This document shows, in pieces, positions 41,870 to 47,839 of a stretch of 47,839 bases of DNA. Positions within the stretch are counted from its first letter, which is position 1. Each line of letters begins with the position of its first letter. This DNA is from Candidatus Bathyarchaeota archaeon (GTDB taxonomy: Archaea; Thermoproteota; Bathyarchaeia; TCS64). Under the pieces are notes generated by a model. That model was not told where the DNA came from, searched no databases, and was given only the letters and a program-made list of their open reading frames with translations. The DNA lies in NCBI GenBank assembly GCA_020346605.1, contig CP070784.1:1959465-2007303 (forward strand), read 5' to 3'. A program made the translations under genes and the position numbers.

Positions 41870-42418
41870 TCATGATCCCCGCTTCTCGTCCCAAGTGTAG
41901 TCGAAGTCGCAGCAGTCGTCCCCCTGCATCAGCGTCTTCCCCCTCTCAAGCCTGATGCTTGGGTGGAAGGCCTCCGCGTATGCGTAGTCGCTGTGGCAGA
42001 GCCAAGCGTATCCGATGTCGCCTGCTTTGAGGTCCCTGAAGGCCTTGGCCCAGATGCACTCCGTCATCTTGTACCTCATGCGGTCCTCCGAGTCCTCCTC
42101 CACCGTGTAGGTCTGGTGGTTCCTCAGGTTCTCGGCGAACCTCTTGAAATAGGACGAGCTGAAGTCGCGGAAGCGCTCGACGGGCTCCTCCTCCCTGGTG
42201 GCCTCCTCCACCCATCTCCTCGCGGCGTCGCTGCGCCTCCTCCTGATTGCCTCCAGCACCTTCTCCTCGCCAAACTCCTCCTGGAGCATCCTGACGGCCT
42301 GCACTAGCTCGCCGTAGATGCCCCTGTAGAAGTCCTCGTATGTCGTCTCCAGCTTTTCTCTGAACTTGTGGCCTTCTTCGACCATGGTCCCAGGGAGGAA
42401 GTGTTGGTATTTAATCAT
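41870..42418 (-). CDS. L-2-amino-thiazoline-4-carboxylate hydrolase-like protein
   Basis: The 182-residue protein resembles the ATC hydrolase family (a hydrolase opening thiazoline rings to cysteine derivatives). Typical C-terminal features: CIWAKAFRDLKAGDIGYAWLC, then RLERGKTLMQGDDCCDFDY, with cysteines near the active site. The N-terminal half is charged helix. Substrate in this organism is unknown. It forms an operon with a DinB-like gene. Confidence 0.75.
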   Translation of the reverse strand: MIKYQHFLPGTMVEEGHKFREKLETTYEDFYRGIYGELVQAVRMLQEEFGEEKVLEAIRRRRSDAARRWVEEATREEEPVERFRDFSSSYFKRFAENLRNHQTYTVEEDSEDRMRYKMTECIWAKAFRDLKAGDIGYAWLCHSDYAYAEAFHPSIRLERGKTLMQGDDCCDFDYTWDEKRGS

Positions 42419-42625
42419 TTACAGGTTGAGCAGGGCCTGTATTGGGGGTAGGTCGTACCCGTGTTTAAAAAAACGTCACAACGGCTGTGGACGTGTATTT
42501 TCTGTGGAACGTTGACGATGTACCATTTGCAGTAAGTGAGCAAAAAGACGGAGCACGGAAATTAAATCTATTTAATAAAGTTTAAGATTGATAGACAACT
42601 ATCAAATACAGGGGGTGAAAATGGG

Positions 42626-42775
42626 GTGAAGGTGAAGGCTAAATGCACGGGCTGTGACGTGACGGAGTGGCTGGATGTCACCGAAGAGGAGCTTAAATCG
42701 GCAAAGCCCGGTGAGAAGTTTAAGCACATGTGTCCAGCGTGTCACACAGAGGCTTTGTTTGAGGTTCTCGAATAG
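42626..42775 (+). CDS. tiny zinc-ribbon protein
   Basis: A 49-residue protein runs from GTG 42626 (GTG 42632 is an alternative) to TAG 42775. It has CTGC near the N-terminus and CPACH near the end, the two knuckles of a zinc ribbon, with a charged helix EEELKSAKPGEKF between. An AT-rich TTTAATAAAGTTTAAG stretch lies about 40 bases upstream and GGGGG precedes the start. The antisense frame at 42602-42808 is its shadow. Function unknown. Confidence 0.65.
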   Translation: MKVKAKCTGCDVTEWLDVTEEELKSAKPGEKFKHMCPACHTEALFEVLE

Positions 42776-43075
42776 GTGGTACGCGTCACAGGCGGAAGGA
42801 CTCCACACGCGGATTCCTTATTAGGCCGCTCACGCCGAACTTGCTCCACTCGAGGTCCTTATCCCAACTTTATTCAAGTAAATTCCGCTTCGGGCTGGTT
42901 AATTTAAGGGTCGTGTCGAATTTTGTACCTCTATTCAACATCGTTGTTTTCCAGGCAGGCCGCTGCATTCAGATCAGGGATAAAAACCTAAGGAGCTAAG
43001 AATGGGGCACTTTCTCTGACTGCATAAGCTACCCGATGTAGAAAAAAGAAAAAAAAGGATTGGTTCTCAAGGCCT
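42776..43075. other. spacer with a short coding remnant
   Basis: The minus strand at about 42790-42870 contains a 28-codon run, DLEWSKFGVSGLIRNP and onward, that looks protein-like but has no start codon and follows a stop; it may be the remnant of a lost gene. A terminator-like A/T tract lies at 43042-43056. Nothing else is seen. Confidence 0.3.
43042..43056 (-). terminator. double T-run terminator after amidohydrolase
   Basis: On the minus strand two T-runs (8 and 6 T separated by C) begin about 20 bases after the stop at 43076, a good archaeal terminator. Confidence 0.55.
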
Positions 43076-44245
43076 TCAGGCTTGGTGCACTACTTCTCCG
43101 TCGATGATTACCGTTTTCACCTTGCTATGGAGGTCCAGCGGGTCACCGTCCAGAATCCTCAGGTCGGCGTCCTTCCCCTTCTCGATGCTCCCAACCCTGT
43201 CGGCGACGCCCAGGATCTCGGCGGGGTTGATGGTTATGGCCTTCAGCGCCTCCTCGCGCGGCAGTCCGTACTTCACGGCCAACCCTGCGCAGATGGGCAG
43301 GAACTGGATGTTGCTCCCTGTCGCGTCGGTCTGGATCGCTATCTTCACCCCAGCATCGTGCATCGTCTTCAGCGTTTCGAAGTTGCGCTCTCGGGTCTCC
43401 CACTTGCCCCTGCCCCCGAGGCTTGGCCCCCAGACGGCTGGTATCCCCTTCTCTGCTACGAAGTCGGCTATCCTGTGGCCCTCTGTCGCGTGTTCCCAGG
43501 ACATCTCGACGCCGAACTCCTCGGCGATCCTGACCGCCGTGGCGACGTCGTCAGCCCGGTGGGCGTGGGTCCTGAGAGGTATCTCGCCCGTCAGCACCGG
43601 GATCAGGGCCTCCAACTTCAGGTCGACCTCGGGTATCTTCTCCGGATCGTCTTTGAAGAGCTTCTTCTTCTCCATGTAGTTCTTCGCCTTCTGCAGCCAC
43701 TCCCTAAGGACGCCGGCGACGCCCATCCTGGTGGAGGGCATCTTTTTCTGCTCGACGCCGTAGACCCTCTGGGGATTCTCGCCGAAGGCGATCTTCATGC
43801 CGGAGGGGCTGCGGACCACCATGTCGTCCACGGTCTTCTTGGGGGCTGTCTTCACCACGACGCCCGAGCCCCCTATGACGTTGGCGCTGCCGGGCAGAAT
43901 CTGTGCGGTGGTCACCCCCTCCTTGAGGGCCGCCTCGAGTCCCTTCTCATCGGCGTTTGCCTTGATGGCGTCCAGCGCCCTTATGTGGGGCGTCGCAGGC
44001 TCCGTCCTCTCGTTGCCGTCGCTCCCCGCCCAGCCGATGGTCTCCTCCCATATGCCTATGTGGCAGTGGGCCTCCACGAGCCCGGGCATCACGACACTTC
44101 CTGATGCGTCGATCACCTCCGCGCCGTCGGGTACCTCCACGCCAGCCCCGACGTCCACGATCTTCCCTCCGTCGATGAGGACCGTGCCCTCCTCGATGGT
44201 CCCGTCGGTTATGGTTAGGATCTTGCCTCCTTTGATGGCTAACAT
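43076..44245 (-). CDS. imidazolonepropionase-like amidohydrolase (COG1228)
   Basis: The 389-residue protein has the HxH metal motif in VEAHCHIGIWEE, GVTTAQILPGSANVIGG typical of COG1228, RTHAHRADD with a further histidine, WEHATEGHRI and IQTDATGS with the metal aspartate. The end SIEKGKDADLRILDGDPLD completes the composite domain. Members hydrolyse imidazolone rings, cyclic amides or dipeptides. A double T-run terminator follows. It is monocistronic as far as can be seen. Confidence 0.9.
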   Translation of the reverse strand: MLAIKGGKILTITDGTIEEGTVLIDGGKIVDVGAGVEVPDGAEVIDASGSVVMPGLVEAHCHIGIWEETIGWAGSDGNERTEPATPHIRALDAIKANADEKGLEAALKEGVTTAQILPGSANVIGGSGVVVKTAPKKTVDDMVVRSPSGMKIAFGENPQRVYGVEQKKMPSTRMGVAGVLREWLQKAKNYMEKKKLFKDDPEKIPEVDLKLEALIPVLTGEIPLRTHAHRADDVATAVRIAEEFGVEMSWEHATEGHRIADFVAEKGIPAVWGPSLGGRGKWETRERNFETLKTMHDAGVKIAIQTDATGSNIQFLPICAGLAVKYGLPREEALKAITINPAEILGVADRVGSIEKGKDADLRILDGDPLDLHSKVKTVIIDGEVVHQA

Positions 44246-44451
44246 GTTCCGTCCTTCCTTTATCCTCTCTTGAAGATATACGTGTTGTCATACACCGTGG
44301 GCGAAGCACTCAGGGAACGTGGATAAAATCGTGTCATCCGCTTTAATTATATTTCAGCGGTTCCTCCCCTTTCTACAATCCCATCTCTTTTCAGGATGAA
44401 ATTATTGGACTGGCGCACCTTTTTAAATCCTGACTGAGACCATTCTAACCC

Positions 44452-45366
44452 ATGAAAGTTAATAATATTCGAGAACTGAAGATTACGACGCTGGCGGAGA
44501 ACCTTGTCCAGACAGGACAGGGTCTGGGCCAATGGGGGCTCTCATTCCTACTGGAGTTCTATGACGCAGAGGACAACGAGAGGAAGGTGATGCTCGACAC
44601 CAGCACAGACAAGGAGACCTTATTCCACAACATCAAGCATCTAGAGTTAGATCTGGGAGCAGTTGACTGCCTTGTACTGAGCCACGGGCATTACGACCAC
44701 ACATCGGCAAACGTGGAGGTCGTGGAGGCCACCGGGGGCATCAAGGTCTACGGGCACCCCCACACATTCCTCCCGAGAATATTCCAGAACAAAAAGGGGA
44801 AGCGCAGGCAGGTGGGAGTGCCTGAGGGCCAGGGAGTGGCCGAGATTGAGGCGGCCGGGGGGAAGCTCGTTCTTTCATCCTCGCCGGTGGAGGTGGTCCC
44901 GGGGCTCTGGACGACGGGACAGATAGAGAGAGTCAGCTTCGAGAGGACTTGGGAGCTCTCTGAAGGCGAGAGAGCGATATTGGTGGTCGACGACGAGGAG
45001 CTCGATGACGTCGTGCTCGACGATCAGGCGCTCTGGAGCCACGTGGAAGGCGTGGGGCAGTTCGTGGTCACAGGCTGTGCACACGCGGGCCCTGTGAACA
45101 CGTTGCATCAGGTCCAGAGGTTCGGCGGCAATAAGGGGATTTACGGGATGGTCGGTGGGACTCACCTCATCGGACGCTCCGACGAGTACATCGATCAGAC
45201 GGTGAATGGATTCCGAGGCTTCGGGATGAAGCTCATCTCGCCGTGCCATTGCACGGGCTTCAAAACGACGGCGACGCTTTGGCATGCATTTCCAGAGGAG
45301 TTCGTCCTCAACTTCGTCTGCAGGAAGATAGAGGTAGGAAAGGAGCCTGAGAGAAGGATAATCTAA
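44452..45366 (+). CDS. COG1237 metallo-beta-lactamase-fold hydrolase
   Basis: The 304-residue protein has LSHGHYDHTS as the metal motif, then YGHPHTFLPR, TGCAHAGPVNT, VGGTHLIGR and SPCHCTGFKT. This arrangement is that of COG1237 proteins, which include the methanogen enzyme linked to methanopterin synthesis (7,8-dihydropterin-6-methyl-4-beta-D-ribofuranosyl-aminobenzene 5'-phosphate synthase). That activity would fit an archaeon using methanopterin-type C1 carriers but is inferred. TATA-like TTTTAAAT is centred 27 bases before ATG 44452. Confidence 0.88.
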   Translation: MKVNNIRELKITTLAENLVQTGQGLGQWGLSFLLEFYDAEDNERKVMLDTSTDKETLFHNIKHLELDLGAVDCLVLSHGHYDHTSANVEVVEATGGIKVYGHPHTFLPRIFQNKKGKRRQVGVPEGQGVAEIEAAGGKLVLSSSPVEVVPGLWTTGQIERVSFERTWELSEGERAILVVDDEELDDVVLDDQALWSHVEGVGQFVVTGCAHAGPVNTLHQVQRFGGNKGIYGMVGGTHLIGRSDEYIDQTVNGFRGFGMKLISPCHCTGFKTTATLWHAFPEEFVLNFVCRKIEVGKEPERRII

Positions 45367-45458
45367 CCCCCTTTTTAAGGCATGTGAACGCTCTCAGTAT
45401 CCCTTTCTCTATCCCCAATTCTTATCCCTTCACCAGGGCAGTTCTACTCGGTGTCGCG

Positions 45459-45950
45459 ATGAACGATGGAGTCGGTAAGAGAATGAGCGGATCGCTAATC
45501 GAGGCGCTCTCTTTAACCTGGGAGATGTACCGGGATGCCATCGAGGACATACCGGAGGACCACTGGAGGACGGGCGAAATCGACTATCTGATTCCCTCTC
45601 GGTTGATACTGCACGCCTTGGAGGCGGCAGACGCCTACTCGTCCCCGGAGGAATTCACCTCCGGATACCGCTTCAGCATCGACTGGGAGGCTGCTCCCCC
45701 TGAACGCCTGCCTACCAAGGAACAAGCCCGAATCTACCTACGGGAGGTGGAGGGGAAGACCGAGTCCTGGCTGGGGAGTCTGGACGACTCGGATCTGCTC
45801 TCCTCTGAGACCGAGCTCCCTTGGACGGGCAGCACGCTGCTGGGCCGTGCCCTGTACATGTTGGCCCATTGCCGTCAGCACCTGGGGGAGGTGAACGCCG
45901 AGCTCAGGAGGCGCGGGCTGCCCAGGGTAAAGTGGAGGACCATCGGGTAA
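45459..45950 (+). CDS. DinB-like protein
   Basis: The 163-residue protein shows LIEALSLTWEMYRDAIEDIPEDHW at the start, a histidine in LILHALEAADAY and the C-terminal HCRQHLGEVNAELRRRG with two further histidines, giving a plausible three-histidine metal site of the DinB fold. The start ATG 45459 is chosen because a TATA-like CTTATCC lies about 33 bases upstream and upstream residues are not family-like. The next gene, 46130, has an ATC-hydrolase-like C-terminus. Confidence 0.78.
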   Translation: MNDGVGKRMSGSLIEALSLTWEMYRDAIEDIPEDHWRTGEIDYLIPSRLILHALEAADAYSSPEEFTSGYRFSIDWEAAPPERLPTKEQARIYLREVEGKTESWLGSLDDSDLLSSETELPWTGSTLLGRALYMLAHCRQHLGEVNAELRRRGLPRVKWRTIG

Positions 45951-46129
45951 ACCCATTCATCACCAACCCTTTTCAACCCGATGTTGGCGTGATCCGGACG
46001 GAGGCCTTGATCAGAACACTCGGACGGGTGGAGGGCGTGACCGTAATGATTGGTGTTGCGAAGGCAAGATCGATTATGAAGAACTTATTTGAAACAGGCC
46101 AGTGTTCGTTTACCTGTTGAGGGATTGAC

Positions 46130-47113
46130 ATGAGGGAGAAAGATTTCAGGGACTACTACCGTGACCGTGGGTTCAGCGACGAGGACGCCGATTCTGCCGT
46201 CGAGGCCGTAGTCGAGTTCGAGGGGCGTCTCAAGGAGAAGGGGGCCTCCCTTGAGTCCGTTTCCATCGATGGTGTCAAGGAGCACATCTCCCTGCTCATC
46301 TCCGAGGAGAGGAACTCCATGGACAAGCTGCTGGGACTCGCAAGGTATTTCTACCTTATGAAGAGGAACGACGTCTACATCTACTTCACTTCGATCCTGG
46401 GTGGTAGGACTGTCCTACCTTCCATCTCCGAGAGGCTGGCCCAAATCGCCGGAGAGGAGAAGAGGGACGCGGTCTTCGAGGGCGTGAAGGCGCCGCCACT
46501 TGGCTCTCCGCCAGAGGAATTCCCGAAGGCGACGGGGCTGCTGATGGAGAGGCTGGTGTCGGGACTCGACAGGGACACGTACCGAAGGGTGCTCGCTGGC
46601 AACCATCACAGGATCCCAGACGCGGCCTTCGACAGGAACAGGGAATGGTATCATGAGGCGGAAAGCTTGGAGGAGTACCTGAAGAGGGTCCACGAGGAGG
46701 CGGTGGTGGAGCTGGAGCAGTACCTTGAGGAGGGCAAGGTCTGGTACGAGCAGGAGATCACCCCCGAGGTTGTCGAGTACGTCAGGGGCAACCAGGAGGT
46801 GCTCTCCGGGGTCCGGGACGGCGACAGGATCTACATGACCAAGTTCCCCTACGCCCCAGGGGAGTACCTGAGGGAGACGGACCCGTGGATGAAGAGGTAC
46901 TACATGTGCCACTGCCCCCTGGCGAGGGCGTCCATCCTGACGGGCGACCCCGAGATCTCTGGCGAGTGGTGCTACTGCAGCGCCGGCTTTGGCAAGGCCA
47001 AGTTCGACGCTGTCTTCGGCGTGGAGACTGAGGTCGAGGTTCTGAAGACCGTGTTGGATGGTGATTTGACGTGCCGTTTCGCCGTCAAGATACCTGAGGG
47101 CGTCACCAAGTAG
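46130..47113 (+). CDS. uncharacterised protein with ATC-hydrolase-like C-terminus
   Basis: The 327-residue protein has a helical N-terminal half (about 1-130) and a C-terminal domain with MCHCPLARASILTG, EWCYCSAGFGKAKFD and VLKTVLDGDLTCRFAV. The last motif mirrors KTLMQGDDCCDF in the ATC-hydrolase-like protein at 41870, so the two are probably distant relatives. Four or five cysteines in the C-terminal region may form a thiol active site or bind metal. Function unknown. Confidence 0.75.
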   Translation: MREKDFRDYYRDRGFSDEDADSAVEAVVEFEGRLKEKGASLESVSIDGVKEHISLLISEERNSMDKLLGLARYFYLMKRNDVYIYFTSILGGRTVLPSISERLAQIAGEEKRDAVFEGVKAPPLGSPPEEFPKATGLLMERLVSGLDRDTYRRVLAGNHHRIPDAAFDRNREWYHEAESLEEYLKRVHEEAVVELEQYLEEGKVWYEQEITPEVVEYVRGNQEVLSGVRDGDRIYMTKFPYAPGEYLRETDPWMKRYYMCHCPLARASILTGDPEISGEWCYCSAGFGKAKFDAVFGVETEVEVLKTVLDGDLTCRFAVKIPEGVTK

Positions 47114-47191
47114 GCTCACAGTGCACCCCTGACATCCACACGGATGATGCCAAGTCTTATCCTATCTTCACACCAGTTTTCCATCTGAAGC

Positions 47192-47575
47192 ATGCCGATA
47201 CCGAAGGTCGTCGCCGTCTTCAACAAGTACGTGACCAACAGATTCACCCTGCTCTTCGCAGGTCGGTTGCCCCCCTTGGCGGTGGTCATTCACAGGGGGA
47301 GGAACTCGGGTCGAAGATATCGGACGCCGATCATGGCCTTCCCCACGGAGACGGGGTTTGTGTTCGCCCTTACGTACGGGAGGAACGTGGACTGGGTGAA
47401 GAACCTGATGACCTCAGACGGTGGAAGCCTGGAGTCCAATGGGGATGAGGTCCCAATCCATGGAATACGGTTCGTAAAGTACGCCGATATGAAGGAGTTG
47501 TTTCCTTTCTGGTTTCGAATCCCTCTCGGAATCATCTCAGTTGAGGACTGCATATTCGTAGAAGCGAGCACATAG
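47192..47575 (+). CDS. DDN-like nitroreductase/quinone reductase family protein
   Basis: The 127-residue protein has the split-barrel signatures of deazaflavin-dependent nitroreductases: VIHRGRNSGRRYRTPI at about 31-46 and ALTYGRNVDWVKNLM at about 58-72. Such proteins use F420H2, which would be consistent with an archaeon. Substrate unknown. An alternating GC tract begins 22 bases after the stop. Confidence 0.85.
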   Translation: MPIPKVVAVFNKYVTNRFTLLFAGRLPPLAVVIHRGRNSGRRYRTPIMAFPTETGFVFALTYGRNVDWVKNLMTSDGGSLESNGDEVPIHGIRFVKYADMKELFPFWFRIPLGIISVEDCIFVEAST

Positions 47576-47684
47576 AGTAAGCAGTTAATCAATGGCCGCG
47601 CGCGTAGCCTTCCAGAGAGCGATAGCGCAATACGAATTGAATACCTAAAAAAAAGTTTAGTATGAAAACATATCACAAAGATGT

Positions 47685-47839
47685 ATGGAGAAACTTTGCG
47701 ATCTACTTTTCGAGCTGTCTAGCGGCGAGAGGATGAACATCATGCTGAGTCTTCTCCAAGAGAGGTTCAAGCTGTCCCACATCTCTGAGAGGTTGGAGAT
47801 GACTGTCGCGGAGGCGTCGAGGCACCTGCAGAGACTGAG
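47685..47839 (+). CDS. winged-helix transcriptional regulator, truncated at window edge
   Basis: The 51 residues visible begin MEKLCDLLFELSSGERMN and continue with LLQERFKLSHISERLEMTVAEASRHLQRL, a classic helix-turn-helix of the archaeal ArsR-like/TrmB-like regulators found in methanogens and relatives. A TATA-like AAGTTTAGTATG lies about 25-30 bases before ATG 47685. The effector domain lies outside the window. Confidence 0.8.
   Translation, partial: MEKLCDLLFELSSGERMNIMLSLLQERFKLSHISERLEMTVAEASRHLQRL

Noticed and set aside
1..47839. CRISPR arrays, insertion sequences, integrases or attachment sites
   Set aside because: I found no regularly spaced repeats, transposase or integrase motifs, or long inverted or direct repeats.

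Overview
The window is a gene-dense stretch of an archaeal chromosome. I base this on a four-part pyruvate-type 2-oxoacid:ferredoxin oxidoreductase locus, an Nre-type DNA repair protein, ThiI without a rhodanese domain, a UPF0282 metallo-hydrolase, a COG1340 coiled-coil protein, a COG1237 hydrolase and a long-N-terminus Hsp20. It is also supported by the promoters: many genes have a TATA-like box centred about 27 bases before the start codon and no Shine-Dalgarno site, which is leaderless transcription. Genes inside operons instead use Shine-Dalgarno sites or overlapping stop/start codons. Coding DNA is GC-rich and favours AGG for arginine; spacers are AT-rich. A TACK/Bathyarchaeia-like or Asgard-like lineage would fit, but that is inference. 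I see no phage, transposase, tRNA, rRNA or CRISPR array.

Layout. 1-1.8 kb: hypothetical proteins, one zinc-ribbon/coiled-coil. 2.0-5.1 kb: glmS and a SufS-type cysteine desulfurase. 5.2-7.1 kb: a tiny YHS protein and a YtcJ-like amidohydrolase. 7.8-10.4 kb: a thyX gene split by a frameshift, a small conserved protein and thiI. 10.5-12.1 kb: Hsp20 and an M48-like membrane protein that has lost its zinc site. 12.6-15.5 kb: oxidoreductase gamma, delta and a fused alpha-beta gene. 15.6-17.6 kb: UPF0282 hydrolase overlapping a coiled-coil gene. 17.7-23.8 kb: an M24 protein with a degenerate metal site, YczE-like membrane protein, alpha/beta hydrolase, Nre, small zinc and membrane proteins, a damaged cupin. 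23.9-31.2 kb: glyoxalase-fold protein, DUF4097 protein, gamma-glutamylcyclotransferase, SelA-like PLP enzyme, prenyltransferase-like repeat protein, GNAT, YjjX-type phosphatase, RidA and a TIGR04076 tandem pair. 31.5-37.6 kb: ferritin-like gene cut by an in-frame TAA, DUF362, chlorohydrolase-type amidohydrolase, creatininase-family hydrolase, a candidate structured RNA, alcohol dehydrogenase. 37.7-47.8 kb: universal stress protein, DUF1385 and other membrane proteins, winged-helix proteins, two DinB-like genes each followed or preceded by an ATC-hydrolase-like protein, a third amidohydrolase, COG1237 hydrolase, a DDN-like oxidoreductase and the start of a winged-helix regulator.

How it fits together. 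The oxidoreductase, amino-sugar, sulfur-relay and thymidylate genes are core metabolism. Three amidohydrolases, a creatininase-family enzyme, a creatinase-like M24 protein and RidA suggest use of cyclic amides, ureas or related nitrogen compounds, but they are scattered rather than in one operon. The most unusual items are the alpha-beta oxidoreductase fusion, two hydrolase folds with their metal ligands replaced, several genes broken by a single stop or indel, a promoter-linked structured RNA candidate at 36.27-36.41 kb, and alternating GC tracts that repeatedly sit just after stop codons. The broken genes include changes in G/C homopolymers, so sequencing or assembly error must be excluded before any recoding is proposed.
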